Under the pieces are notes generated by a model. That model saw nothing but the letters and a program-made list of their open reading frames with translations. It had not been told where the DNA came from and made no database searches. A stretch of 23,602 nucleotides of DNA from Spirochaeta sp. Lineage in GTDB: Bacteria; Spirochaetota; Spirochaetia; DSM-2461. A program made the translations under genes and the position numbers. This document shows positions 1 through 9,700 of this stretch, piece by piece (within the stretch, counting starts at the first letter, position 1; every line of letters begins with the position of its first letter). The stretch covers positions 1 to 23,602 of the forward strand of contig DAOVYP010000002.1 in assembly GCA_030635565.1 (NCBI GenBank). Reading direction: 5' to 3'.

Positions 1-90
1 GTCCAGGGCCGTGAGTGATGTGATGGCCCCGCTCAAGGTGAAAGGCCTGCCAGTCCGGGTGGCTACCATGGCGTAACGATGAACAGGGGG
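1..90 (-). other. yejE: Continuation of yejE coding sequence beyond the in-frame stop
   Basis: Translated in the same minus-strand frame, these 30 codons contain no stop and end with TLSGAITSLTALD, which matches the conserved part of YejE that follows the EAA loop. The first 17 codons after the TAG match only in part: AMVAT and a PF pair sit where the family has RHVLPNAMVATLTFLPF, while the intervening residues are changed without any change in length. This is therefore the damaged remainder of the same gene and not a separate gene. It runs off the window edge. Confidence 0.6.
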
Positions 91-837
91 CTAGACGATT
101 AGCCCGTCCGAAAGTCCCATGGCCTTTGCTGAGAGAACATACTCGAAATTCCGGGCTCGAAGGAATTCGGCCCGCACCACTCCGACGAAGCCCATCCAGC
201 TGAAGAGCAGCAGTATACCCAGGAGCCACCAGAAATTGGGTTGGATGATGCTGGAAAGAATGATGAGAATGAAGAGGGTGGGCAGGCTGCCCCATACTTC
301 GATGAATCTCTGTCCGAGTATATCCAGTTTACCGCCGTAGTAACCCATGAAAGCTCCTACCGAAACCCCGACCACGGATGAGACCAGGGTCAGTGTGAGG
401 CCGAAGAGTACCGAGACACGGAATCCATAGATAACCCGGGCAAGGACATCCCGGCCCCGGTCGTCGGTTCCCAGGATGTTCACAAGGGTAGGCGGCGATG
501 GAGCGGGACTGGGAAGGTTGTAGTTGATGGTGTTATAGCTGAATCGGACAGGGGGCCAGATTATCCATCCCTTGTCCATAATCAGATCAGTCACGAAAGG
601 ATCCCGGTAATCGGCGGTGGTCTCGAAGACGCCGCCGAAGGCGGTCTCGGGGTAATTCACGAAAACCGGGGCGTACAGCTGTCCATCGAATCGAATCAGC
701 AGGGGCCGATCATTGGCAATGAATTCGGCGAAGAGGGTCAGGATAAAGAGGATTACAAAAATCCATGCCGATACCAGGCCCAGGCGATTGCGTTTGAACC
801 GGCGGAGACGTTCGGTGCTAAGAGAACTCATATTCAT
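91..837 (-). CDS. yejE: YejE-like peptide/microcin C ABC transporter permease, truncated by an in-frame TAG
   Basis: Inner-membrane permease of a YejABEF-type oligopeptide importer, paired with YejB. The N-terminus (basic stretch, then a transmembrane segment at about residues 20-42) and the long periplasmic stretch containing NYPETAFGGVFETTADYRDP are typical of YejE. It is followed by a GTDDRGRDVLARVIYG motif and the binding-protein-dependent transport permease domain. YejE proteins are usually about 340 residues; this frame stops after 248, within the EAA loop (AKAMGLSDGLIV), the cytoplasmic loop that docks on the ATPase. Reading past the TAG at 91-93 in the same frame gives 30 more codons that again resemble YejE. 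The ATG at 837 lies 2 bp after the yejB stop, so the two are co-transcribed. A YejF ATPase would be expected to the left, outside the window. The family call is strong; whether the stop is real is uncertain. Confidence 0.85.
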   Translation of the reverse strand: MNMSSLSTERLRRFKRNRLGLVSAWIFVILFILTLFAEFIANDRPLLIRFDGQLYAPVFVNYPETAFGGVFETTADYRDPFVTDLIMDKGWIIWPPVRFSYNTINYNLPSPAPSPPTLVNILGTDDRGRDVLARVIYGFRVSVLFGLTLTLVSSVVGVSVGAFMGYYGGKLDILGQRFIEVWGSLPTLFILIILSSIIQPNFWWLLGILLLFSWMGFVGVVRAEFLRARNFEYVLSAKAMGLSDGLIV

Positions 838-839
838 GC

Positions 840-1967
840 CTACACCGCCCTCTTCTCGAAATCGATCCGGGGATCGATGACGGTGTACATCAGGTCGGAT
901 ATGAGCCCCAATACCAACCCGAGCAGAGTGAAGATGAAGAGGGTACCGAACATCACCGGATAATCCCGCTGCATCACCGCTTCAAAGCCCAGCAGTCCCA
1001 GACCGTTGAGTGAGAAGATGGTTTCGATGATAACCGAGGAGGTGAAGAGCATGCCGATGAAAGCCCCCGGGAAACCGGCGATGATGATGAGCATGGCGTT
1101 CCGGAACACATGACCGAACAGGATTTTTTTCTCCGTCAGACCTTTGGCCCGAGCGGTCATGACGTACTGCTTTCCGATCTCGTCCATGAAGGAATTTTTC
1201 GTCAGCAGGGTGAGTGAGGCGAATCCGCCGATGAGCATGGCGGTCAACGGCAGCACCAGATGCCAGAAATAATCCAGCATTTTCATCCCGAAACTCAAGT
1301 CTTTCCAGTTCGTGGAGATGAGGCCGCGTAAGGGGAAAATCTTCATGAAAGACCCCCCGGCGAAAAGGACGATAAGGAGGATGGCGAAGAGGAAGGACGG
1401 CACGGCGTTCCCGAACACCACCACGGCACTGGTCCAGCGGTCGAAACGGGTCCCGTCCCGAACCGCCTTGCGGATACCCAGGGGTATGGAAATCAGATAG
1501 ACCAATAATGTCGTCCAGATCCCAAGGGATATGGACACCGGCATGCGCTCCACCACCAGGCCGATCACCGAACGCCCCTTGAAAAGGCTGTCGCCGAAAT
1601 CGAAGGTCAGATAGCTCTTGAGCATGTTGAAATAGCGGACATGAATGGGTTTATCGAAACCGTAGCGCTTCTCGATTTCGGCAATAGTTTCGGGATCCAG
1701 GCCCCGGGCCCCGCGGTAAGGCGTACCCGCTGAGCCGCCGGAATCCATGTCGGTACCTGAAGCATCACCGACATTCTTCCCCGCCTCCATCTGACCGGTT
1801 CCGGAGATGCGCTCCATGGCCATGTTGGATTCTATTCCTCTGGCCTGGGCGATGGCCTGGTCCACAGGTCCGCCGGGAGCCACCTGAACGATGAAGAAGT
1901 TCACCGTGATGATCGCCCAGAGAGTCGGGATAATCAGTAAAAGTCGCCTGAGTATATACGAGCCCAT
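840..1967 (-). CDS. yejB: YejB-like peptide/microcin C ABC transporter permease
   Basis: Inner-membrane permease of a YejABEF-type importer for oligopeptides or peptide-nucleotide compounds. The first 30 residues (basic YILRR, then a hydrophobic segment and APGGPVDQ) are characteristic of YejB. A variable Gly/Ser/Asp-rich linker at about residues 45-90 precedes [17 protein letters not shown] and the permease domain. The EAA loop is visible near residues 270-290 ([22 protein letters not shown]), and the C-terminal DPRIDF is a family feature. The length of 375 aa fits YejB (about 360). The ATG lies 5 bp beyond the yejA stop, with only a weak ribosome site inside the end of yejA, suggesting translational coupling. 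The stop is TAG, which matters for judging the TAG in yejE. Confidence 0.93.
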   Translation of the reverse strand: MGSYILRRLLLIIPTLWAIITVNFFIVQVAPGGPVDQAIAQARGIESNMAMERISGTGQMEAGKNVGDASGTDMDSGGSAGTPYRGARGLDPETIAEIEKRYGFDKPIHVRYFNMLKSYLTFDFGDSLFKGRSVIGLVVERMPVSISLGIWTTLLVYLISIPLGIRKAVRDGTRFDRWTSAVVVFGNAVPSFLFAILLIVLFAGGSFMKIFPLRGLISTNWKDLSFGMKMLDYFWHLVLPLTAMLIGGFASLTLLTKNSFMDEIGKQYVMTARAKGLTEKKILFGHVFRNAMLIIIAGFPGAFIGMLFTSSVIIETIFSLNGLGLLGFEAVMQRDYPVMFGTLFIFTLLGLVLGLISDLMYTVIDPRIDFEKRAV

Positions 1968-1972
1968 GAATC

Positions 1973-3886
1973 CTATCGCTGAGGGAGACTGGAGGCTTTC
2001 TCTTCATCGATCCACCAGTTTTCCGTGCCGTCGCTGTATTTCGGTTTCAACTCAGGCCTGGCGAATTTATCCCAATAGGCTACACGGCTTATTCCGGCAT
2101 GCCACAGAAACACACCGTAATGATTCCATTGGAGAACCCGATCGAAGGCCCTCCCCCAGAACAGCAGAGCCTGGTTGTCATTCTGATTGGCTACGATACC
2201 TTCAACCAGATAATCCACGGCGGGATCCTGCACCCCGGAAAGATTCCAGGTGCTGTCGATGAACTCCGAATGCCAGCCGATCTGAAGTCCTGAATCCGGG
2301 AAAAAACTCCCGCCCTCCGCCCAGGAGATGAGGTCGAAATCCCGCTCCCGCACCCGGTTGATGTACTGGGTTGTGTCCACCAGGCGAATGTTCATTTCCA
2401 CGCCCTGCTTTTTCAGATTTTCCTGGAACGGGATGGCCGGGCGTTCGGAGGAGGGACTATAGATAAGAAGCTCGAAAACCAGAGGCTCCCCGGTCTCCAC
2501 ATTCACCAGAACCTGGTCCCGGATTTCCCAACCCGCTTCTTTGAACAGTTTCAGAGCCGCGGCGATCTGGCTGCGTACATTCCCGGAACCATCCGTCACC
2601 ATGGGTTGATATTCGGTGGTGAAGACTTCTTCGGGAATCTGATCCCGGATGGGCTCGAGAATCTTCAATTCTTCCGGGCCCGGCAGGCCCATGGCCTCGA
2701 AGGGTGTTCCCTGGAAATAACTCCGTGTCCGTGAATACTGATCGTAGAAGAGGTTATGATTGAGCCACTCGAAGTCCATGACGTATCCCAGAGCTTCTCG
2801 AACCCGCCGGTCTGCAAGGACCGGTCTCTCGATGTTGAACACATAGCGTTGGAGCGATGAGGGGGTTTCATCCGGAAGCTCTTCCTTGATGATGTACCCG
2901 GCATCAAAGTTCGGACCGGTATACTGTGTAGCCCACTGCTTCGAGATATTCTCGAATCTCATGTCGATTTCTCCGGCCTTCAGGGCTTCAAGTTTCACTA
3001 CCTCATCACGGTACAAATCGTAACGTAGGTAGTCAAAATTGAGTTGACCTTTGACAGTCGGGATATCCATGGCCCAGTAATCCTTCAGACGTTCCCAGAC
3101 AACAAACTGACCCATGGCGTAATCCGAGACCCGATAGGCTCCGCTGCCTAATGGCGGTTCGGTGAGCGGTTCGGCAAAATCCCGATCCCGCCAGTACTGA
3201 GGCGGCAGGATGGTGAGTCCTCCCAGGGAGATGAGCAGTTCCTTATCGCCTTCTTCAAGAGTGAATTTCACCCGGTTTTCGTCCAGAGCTTCCACTGATG
3301 TGACGGCCCCGTAATAGGATTTGAACTGGGACACGCCTTCATTGAAGAATTTGTTGAACGAGAACACCACATCCTCTGCGACAATGGGCTTCCCATCCTG
3401 ATGCCGGGCCTCTGGCCGCAGATGGAAGATAATCCAGTCATACTCCGGCGGATATTCCACTTTCTCGGCAATGAGGCCGTAATAAACTTCAATCTCATCA
3501 GTGCTGGCTGTCATCAGTGTGTCATAAAACAGACCGGCACCCGGGACGGAATCACCCCTCTGACCATAGCGGTGGAAGCTGTCATAGGTTCCGGTTGCCG
3601 CCATTGTCAGAGTACCGCCCTTGGGAGCATCGGGATTCACGTAGTCAAAGTGTGCGAAATCTGCGGGATATTTCGACTCACTCCGCAGTGAGATGGCATG
3701 GCTGACGATAACACCGTCTGCGTTCACCCGTTCCACGGGATTGGGCGGGACGGTCCTTTCCACCGACACAGAATCCGGGGAATCATCCACGGGAACCGGG
3801 AAGGAAGAATCTTCACCGGTACCGCCATTGCACGAGAACAGGAACAGAATTGCCAGGAAACTGGCTATTAACGTCAATTGCTTCAT
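1973..3886 (-). CDS. yejA: YejA-like extracellular solute-binding lipoprotein (SBP family 5)
   Basis: Peptide receptor that delivers substrate to the YejB/YejE permeases. The chosen ATG at 3886 follows a GAGGGG ribosome site by 6 bases and directly begins a lipoprotein signal peptide whose lipobox ends in LFSC, with Cys19 as the lipidation site; an upstream in-frame start would add 18 residues with no ribosome site. The mature protein opens with a Gly/Ser/Asp/Pro-rich linker of about 40 residues and then [29 protein letters not shown] in outline, the classic YejA entry. The SBP_bac_5 core follows, with [12 protein letters not shown] and SGAYRV-type motifs. Length is 637 aa, near the usual 600. 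It is the first gene of the yejABE operon and has its own promoter. Lipidation fits a spirochaete-like or other Gram-negative envelope in which receptors are often lipoproteins. Confidence 0.93.
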   Translation of the reverse strand: MKQLTLIASFLAILFLFSCNGGTGEDSSFPVPVDDSPDSVSVERTVPPNPVERVNADGVIVSHAISLRSESKYPADFAHFDYVNPDAPKGGTLTMAATGTYDSFHRYGQRGDSVPGAGLFYDTLMTASTDEIEVYYGLIAEKVEYPPEYDWIIFHLRPEARHQDGKPIVAEDVVFSFNKFFNEGVSQFKSYYGAVTSVEALDENRVKFTLEEGDKELLISLGGLTILPPQYWRDRDFAEPLTEPPLGSGAYRVSDYAMGQFVVWERLKDYWAMDIPTVKGQLNFDYLRYDLYRDEVVKLEALKAGEIDMRFENISKQWATQYTGPNFDAGYIIKEELPDETPSSLQRYVFNIERPVLADRRVREALGYVMDFEWLNHNLFYDQYSRTRSYFQGTPFEAMGLPGPEELKILEPIRDQIPEEVFTTEYQPMVTDGSGNVRSQIAAALKLFKEAGWEIRDQVLVNVETGEPLVFELLIYSPSSERPAIPFQENLKKQGVEMNIRLVDTTQYINRVRERDFDLISWAEGGSFFPDSGLQIGWHSEFIDSTWNLSGVQDPAVDYLVEGIVANQNDNQALLFWGRAFDRVLQWNHYGVFLWHAGISRVAYWDKFARPELKPKYSDGTENWWIDEEKASSLPQR

Positions 3887-3911
3887 ATACAACCCCTCAT
3901 ATATGAATGAA

Positions 3912-3940
3912 ATACTAGATGTTTGGAGGATGGTGGTCAA
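3912..3940 (-). promoter_or_regulatory. Sigma-70 type promoter of the yejABE operon
   Basis: On the minus strand TTGACC (3940-3935) is separated by exactly 17 bases from TAGTAT (3917-3912). This places a start site near 3905 and a leader of about 20 bases that includes the GAGGGG ribosome site. The spacing and both hexamers are close to consensus. Confidence 0.65.
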
Positions 3941-3996
3941 ATGCCGCCTGTACAGACCTCAGCAGTGTAGTAGAAAAATTGGCACGTCCCCCCGGT

Positions 3997-5202
3997 TCAT
4001 ACTTTTTTTATAAGTACGGCAGTACCCATTCCTCCGCCGGCACAAAGGGAAGCGAGGCCGGTTTCAGCTCCCTGCTTGATCATTTCATGCAGTAATGTCA
4101 CCAGGATTCTGGCACCCGAAGCGCCAATAGGATGGCCCAGTGCGATGGCGCCTCCGTTGACGTTGCACCGTTCCAGTATCCATTCCTCCGTGACACCGTG
4201 GGCTGAGGACAACTCCTTCATGACACCCAGGGCCTGAGCTGCGAAAGCTTCATTGAGCTCGATGAGATCAATATCCCTCAGGGCGAACCCGGATTTATCC
4301 AACAGACCGGCGATGGCCGGAACCGGTCCAAGACCCATAACATCCGGTGCGATACCCGCCTGGGATACCGCGACAATTTCCGCAAGGGGCTTGAGCCCGT
4401 ATTCGGACACGGCATTTTCCGAAGCCACGATGAGGATGGCCGCGCCGTCGTTGATGCCGGAAGAATTTCCGGCGGTGACTGTTCCGTCTTTACTGAATGC
4501 GGGGCGTAATTCGGATAAATCCTTCAGGGAGGCATCGGACCGGGGATATTCATCTTCACGAAACACCGTAGTGTTTCGGTGCAGGTTGAGCTCAATTGGA
4601 ACGATTTCATCAGTGAAGCGGCCTGAAGTGACGGCGGCAACCGCTCTCTTCTGGCTTTCCATAGCGAAAGAATCCTGAGCTTCCCGGGAAATTAAGTGTT
4701 TATCGGCGATATTTTCGGCGGTAACGCCCATGTGACAGTCATTGAATACATCTGTCAGGCCGTCGGAAACCATGTGATCGCTTGTTTCCAGAGGACCGAG
4801 TTTCTGCCCCCAGCGTGCTGCGGCCGGCAGGAGAAACGGGGCGGAACTCATGTTTTCCATTCCACCGGCAATAATCAGTTCCGATTCACCTGCCAGTATA
4901 CGGGTCCTGGCGGTCATCACGGATTTCATTCCGCTGCAGCAGAGAATATTCAGCGTATATCCCGGTTTGTCTTCCGGAATGCCGGCCTTGATGGACACCT
5001 GCCGCCCGGGACCCATTCCCGTTCCTGCCGACAGGACATGGCCGAGAATCGTCTCATCCACGGAGTCGGGTGAAACCCCGGCGCTCAGCATCGCGGCCCT
5101 GGCAACGTCTGCGGCAATGTCCGTAACCGGTAAATCCTTCAAGGCTCCGCCGAATCGGCCGATAGCCGAACGTTTGGCTTCGACGATATAAACTTTTTTC
5201 AA
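3997..5202 (-). CDS. Acetyl-CoA C-acetyltransferase (thiolase)
   Basis: Cytoplasmic thiolase that condenses two acetyl-CoA to acetoacetyl-CoA or runs the reverse cleavage. Active-site elements are all present: nucleophile Cys88 in the NILCCSGMKS block, His357 in NGGAIALGHPIGASG, and Cys387 in SLCAGGGMG. The GGMENMS block near residue 115 is also typical. Length (401 aa) is normal for the biosynthetic AtoB/PhaA class. The residue after the nucleophile is Cys where the family usually has Gly, Ala or Ser. The start is TTG at 5202, preceded by GGAGAG at a spacing of 6, and this reading begins with the universal MKKVYIVEAKR entry. The ribosome site overlaps the stop of the upstream diguanylate cyclase gene (13-bp gap), so the two are likely one transcript. 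No CoA-transferase or beta-hydroxyacyl-CoA dehydrogenase is nearby to fix the pathway. Confidence 0.93.
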   Translation of the reverse strand: MKKVYIVEAKRSAIGRFGGALKDLPVTDIAADVARAAMLSAGVSPDSVDETILGHVLSAGTGMGPGRQVSIKAGIPEDKPGYTLNILCCSGMKSVMTARTRILAGESELIIAGGMENMSSAPFLLPAAARWGQKLGPLETSDHMVSDGLTDVFNDCHMGVTAENIADKHLISREAQDSFAMESQKRAVAAVTSGRFTDEIVPIELNLHRNTTVFREDEYPRSDASLKDLSELRPAFSKDGTVTAGNSSGINDGAAILIVASENAVSEYGLKPLAEIVAVSQAGIAPDVMGLGPVPAIAGLLDKSGFALRDIDLIELNEAFAAQALGVMKELSSAHGVTEEWILERCNVNGGAIALGHPIGASGARILVTLLHEMIKQGAETGLASLCAGGGMGTAVLIKKV

Positions 5203-5215
5203 TAAGGACTCTCCA

Positions 5216-6724
5216 CTATTCCGATTCCCCGTTATGCAGGCTGACCCGGTTACGACCGGACTGTTTCGACTTGAAGAGAGCTTTGTCCGCTGCGTTCACC
5301 AGATCCTCGAGTCTGGTATCGGTTATAATCAGGCAGCCGGACACACCGAAGCTGCCGGTGACGGAAACTACGACGCTGCCGTCGACATCAATCTCTTCCA
5401 TCAAATCAATCCTCAGGCGCTCGGCAACCTCGACGGCTTCCTCCGGACGGGATTCCGGCAGGAAGATGACGAACTCTTCACCTCCATACCTGCCGACAAG
5501 GTCAGGTCGGCGGACACCATCCTTAAGCACCTTACCGACGGTTTTCAACACAGCATCCCCGGCGGCGTGACCGTGTGAATCGTTCACGTTTTTAAAATGA
5601 TCGAGATCAGCAAAGAGAACCGAACCGAATCGTTCATGCCTGGACAGGCGAAGCAGTTCTGTTTTCACCGCCTCATCCCAGCTGTGACGGTTCAAAAGGC
5701 CCGTCAGCATATCTTCCCGGGCCATGCGCTCCAGTTCGGTGACGTCATGGGCGACAATCAGGATTCCTTCGGTCCTACCGCGGGTGAAGGGTAATGGCGT
5801 CCGGGTGATTTCCCAAACTTTATCGTTCACCTTCAACCGCTCTCCGGATGCCAGGGCAGAATCCAGAAGCGGCATGACATCCGAAACCTCATGCCCCATT
5901 GGGTCAATACCTTCCAGGCCGAACTCTCTCCTGGCGGAGGGGTTGGCATCCGCCACACAGTGTTGTTTGTTCAGGACGATCACGGCATCGGCCATCGTTT
6001 CCACCAGCCAGTCACGCCCCACAGGTATCAGGGAAAACAGGTTGTAGCGGAAGACTGCTATATAAAAAACAAATGTTGATAAAGTTATGGCTGCGGGAAT
6101 GATATCAACCCTGCCTGGAAACAGACCGGTGACATAAACAATATAGGGAATTATCGGCAGGATGGAACCCAGGAGGAGGAGCACTCCCTGCTGACGATTT
6201 GCCCTGGGGGCACGGATCAGATAGGCGACGATCAACAACGCTGAAAGGACAATGCCGAGGACATTATACCCGGCAAAAATCCAGTACCAGAGCCCTTTGC
6301 CGACTTTCATTATCATGAATCCGTCATAGTTTTCGAAAGTCATGCCGGTGTAATACTGCCAATGAAATTGGTTGGTCTGCCGAATTATCATGATTGTAAC
6401 GGAAAACAGGAGAGGCAGAACTATTAACACTTTCGGAATTCGACGACCGGTATTAACGAAATGCAGCACGAACAGAAAGAGGAATGTTGTAATGTATGGT
6501 ATACCCATGTACTCGACTCTGGACCATATCCTGATTGCCTCGGGTACATGCCTTGTTACTTCCATGGCATAACTGAAAGCATATACCGCCGAGGAGAACA
6601 CAAGGAGCACGAAGAACACCACCACGGGGCTTCTGCGACGGAACAGGGCCAGGACTCCCAGAGACACCATGGCCACCGAACCGATAAAGAGAAAATACAT
6701 GTAGAGCCAGATCGTCCAGTTCAA
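5216..6724 (-). CDS. Membrane-bound diguanylate cyclase: 7TM histidine-kinase-type sensor, PAS, GGDEF
   Basis: Makes cyclic di-GMP from two GTP in response to a membrane or cytoplasmic signal. Residues 1-228 form seven or so hydrophobic segments of the HisKA_7TM type often placed ahead of kinases. Residues 235-330 form a PAS domain (LVETMADAVIVLNKQ to ILIVAHDVTELERMA). Residues 335-495 are a GGDEF domain with DxLTGLLNR, FADLDHFKNVND and an intact GGEEF at 414-418, so it should be active. An RxxD product-inhibition site (Arg405, Asp408) lies five residues before GGEEF. The start is TTG at 6724 with AAAGG 9-12 bases upstream; an internal ATG at 6700 would cut into the first membrane segment. 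The thiolase gene follows 13 bp downstream. Confidence 0.9.
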   Translation of the reverse strand: MNWTIWLYMYFLFIGSVAMVSLGVLALFRRRSPVVVFFVLLVFSSAVYAFSYAMEVTRHVPEAIRIWSRVEYMGIPYITTFLFLFVLHFVNTGRRIPKVLIVLPLLFSVTIMIIRQTNQFHWQYYTGMTFENYDGFMIMKVGKGLWYWIFAGYNVLGIVLSALLIVAYLIRAPRANRQQGVLLLLGSILPIIPYIVYVTGLFPGRVDIIPAAITLSTFVFYIAVFRYNLFSLIPVGRDWLVETMADAVIVLNKQHCVADANPSARREFGLEGIDPMGHEVSDVMPLLDSALASGERLKVNDKVWEITRTPLPFTRGRTEGILIVAHDVTELERMAREDMLTGLLNRHSWDEAVKTELLRLSRHERFGSVLFADLDHFKNVNDSHGHAAGDAVLKTVGKVLKDGVRRPDLVGRYGGEEFVIFLPESRPEEAVEVAERLRIDLMEEIDVDGSVVVSVTGSFGVSGCLIITDTRLEDLVNAADKALFKSKQSGRNRVSLHNGESE

Positions 6725-6745
6725 CAGATATTACCTTTCTGATTA

Positions 6746-6774
6746 ATTATACATCATTGATGGGCTTGGAATAA
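6746..6774 (-). promoter_or_regulatory. Probable promoter of the diguanylate cyclase gene
   Basis: In the 58-bp gap between the RND pump and the cyclase gene, the minus strand has a perfect TATAAT at 6751-6746. The hexamer 17 bases upstream (TTATTC) is a poor -35, so activity may be weak or activator-dependent. A start near 6739 would leave a leader of about 15 bases with the AAAGG ribosome site. Confidence 0.4.
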
Positions 6775-6782
6775 TCACCAAA

Positions 6783-9700
6783 TTACTCTCGGGTTATTTT
6801 TATAACACTACCGGATATTGGGGATTCGGTGGTGTCCGATTTCATTAATGTTCCATTCCTCACCGATAGACTGAGAAGGCTCGGTACGATGTATAGAGTG
6901 AATACAGTTGAGATCAGCAAGCCTCCCGATACCGCGATGCCCAGGGGTTGGAGGATGTTCGAACCTTCACCCAGCCCCAGTGCGATGGGCAGCATACCGA
7001 GTATGGTAGTGAGTGTGGTGATGACAATAGGCTGAAAACGGATGGCCGCCGTTTCTTCCAGAGCCTTATATTCATCTTCATACCTGTCACGGCTCTTGAG
7101 CCAGAAATCGATCAGTATGATGGCATTGTTCACCACGACTCCTCCGAGAAGTATTGTTCCAAGCATCGAGTTGAGACTCACGGTGGAAGCAAACACTTTC
7201 AGGCTGAGGATGACACCGATGAAACCCAAAGGAATACTCACCAGGATAACCAGGGGTATCCAGAGAGAGTTGAACTGGAAACTCAACAACAGATAGATAA
7301 GTACGATCGAAATACCCAATGCGACGAAGAGTGAATCAATGGATCTCTCCATCTCTTCCTGCGGATTCTCAAAAGTCCAGAAATACCCCTCTGGCAAAAC
7401 CAATTCGGTATCGAGCAATTCACCTATCTGCCGTTGGTAATCCAGCCTGACCCTGTCGGGGACATTGCCGAAGATACGTCCGAAAAGCCTGTATGCCGGC
7501 TCTCCATCGACAGCATAGATTTCCGACACATTGCTTTCCTCCCTGAAACGGAAGAAGTGTTTCAGGGGAACATATTCTCCCCCCAGGGGAATCAGAAAAT
7601 TCTGCAGTTCAGCCCGTGAGTCAATGTCCTCGTCCGGATAGTGGGCTCTGACTTCGACGTCGAATTCTCCCTCACTCATTCCTACCGGAGAAGTTCCGCC
7701 GAGGATAAGCCTGACATGTGAGCTGAGGGAAGACTCGGTCAATCCCGGGAATCCGGAAAAGATTTTATCCCGGGAGCTGAGTACAAGTTCTTCCGAGAGA
7801 GCCGGCGATGGACGACCGTATACCCTGCGATATAGGCCGGCTTCAGTCACCATGTCCTGTATCTCCTCGATAAGGGCGATTTTGCGGGCCTCATCTGGGC
7901 CGTAGACACTGATTTTAAGAGACTCGGTATTGGGCAGGGGCAGTTCCGCCGGATCCCAGGGCATCACGTTGAAGTAGTTATTGCCTTCCGAAGGGAACTC
8001 CTCCTGGAGTTCTCCAACCGCCCATTCGGTGAGTTCCGCACTGACCAGATCGATAAAGATGATGTTGAATCGACCGCGAATATTTGCATAGGTCTGAACG
8101 ACATTCGTACCGAGACGTTCATCGATGCGTTCTTCGATTTCAGGCAGAGCGATTTCCATCACCGATTCCGAATCAGGGTAATCCACGAAATTCCGGAAAA
8201 AAACTACCACACGCTCCGATGACGGTGGGGAAATGATTTCTTTGGGGATGCCCGGCAGAAGGAAGACAACTGTAACTGTCAGGATGCCGAAAGCTGATAG
8301 AATAATTGATACAGCCAGAAACTTGCGCCGGATGATAAAGCCTAAGGATCTTCTATAGGCTCCGGTGACCCCCTTCATTGCGGGAACAGAAATCCTCGAT
8401 AATCCCCGAAGCCGATTGGGATCGGGTTTCTTCAATACCTTACCATTAAGCCCCGGCCTGTAAAGACCGTAAGCAACGATGGGGACAAGGAAGAGAGCGA
8501 CGAACAGGGAACTCAGCAGAGAAAAGATGACGGTTCGAGCCTGGTCACCAAGAATGGCGTTGGTTAGTGGCGCCGTGAATGAAATCGGGAAGAACACCAG
8601 GACCGAAGTGAGTACAGATGCGATAACCGGAGAGCGGACCTGGTCGGTGGCCGCCGATACGATCTCCCGCCACTCGGATTTACTACCGGTGCGACCGTTT
8701 TCGATACGGAGCCGATGAATGTTCTCCATTACCACGATTGTGGAATCGATTATCATCCCCACAGCCAGTGCCAATCCCCCCAGGGAAATGAGATTGAGTG
8801 ATACATTAAAAACGTACATGAGAATAAAGGACAGTACGATAGTAAACGGCAGGGAGAAGGCGATGATAAGAGTGTTCTTAACTTCACCGAGGATGAGAAA
8901 TACGATAAGAACCGCTAATGCACCACCGATCAATGCTGCTCGGACAACGTTGGAGATGGCCCGCTGTATATACTTGGCGGGATCCAGGAAGAGGTGGAAT
9001 TCCGAATCCTCTGGGATGAGCCCTTCGTCCCTGGCCAACTCCATCACCACCATTATCTCATCGGTCATCTGAGTAACGTTACCGCCCTCTACGGGGGTGG
9101 CCGTCAGCTGTACCACCGGTGCTCCATCCACCAGGAACAGCGTATTTGGCAGGACGTATGAAATGGAGATGTCGGCAATTTCCCCAAGGGTGATAGTTCT
9201 GTCTCCGATTTGTTTGACCGGGAGCCGCTCGATTTCCCGGAGTCCCTGAGCTTCCCGATTGAAACGGACGCTGAATTTTTTTCCGTCTTCGTTCAGCGAA
9301 CCCAATGGGATCGGTACGATACCTTCTATCAGGGCGGCATTGACATCGGTGATGGAGACGCCGTAAGGAAGCATGGACCGCTGTCTCAGGACGATATCCA
9401 CGCTGAGTTCCTCGACATTGTAGAATCCGATATCTTCAACACCCACAACTTTGTTCAGTTGCGGTTCTACACTCCGGAACAATCGGGCGTACAATTGCTC
9501 CGGAGACGATGATGCTGAGAAAACACCGATAACCAGGAACCCGGCATTCTCACTCTGCCAGGACCCGATTCTGTAGCTGTCCTGTAAATCCTCCGGGAAA
9601 CCTCCATTGAGGGAATAAAGTAAACTTTCCACTGCGTCGATTGCCTCATCCCTGTCCACGTTCCAGTCAAATGTGAGATTGAATACACTCTGACCCGAGG

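Noticed and set aside
91..93. Recoding of TAG (stop readthrough) in yejE
   Set aside because: TAG serves as the normal terminator of several other genes in the window, and readthrough would not explain the altered residues that follow the stop.
60..120. Paired frameshifts or a short inversion as the cause of the yejE damage
   Set aside because: The other two frames do not restore the expected YejE residues in register, and reverse-complementing the changed segment does not either.
3941..3996. Rho-independent terminator after the thiolase gene
   Set aside because: A T-run is present on the minus strand, but the G-rich stretch before it has only two convincing base pairs and forms no real stem.
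6399..6404. Mobile element, prophage or CRISPR signatures anywhere in the window
   Set aside because: No transposase, integrase, terminal inverted repeats or regularly spaced direct repeats were seen; the coordinates given are only a placeholder within the window.
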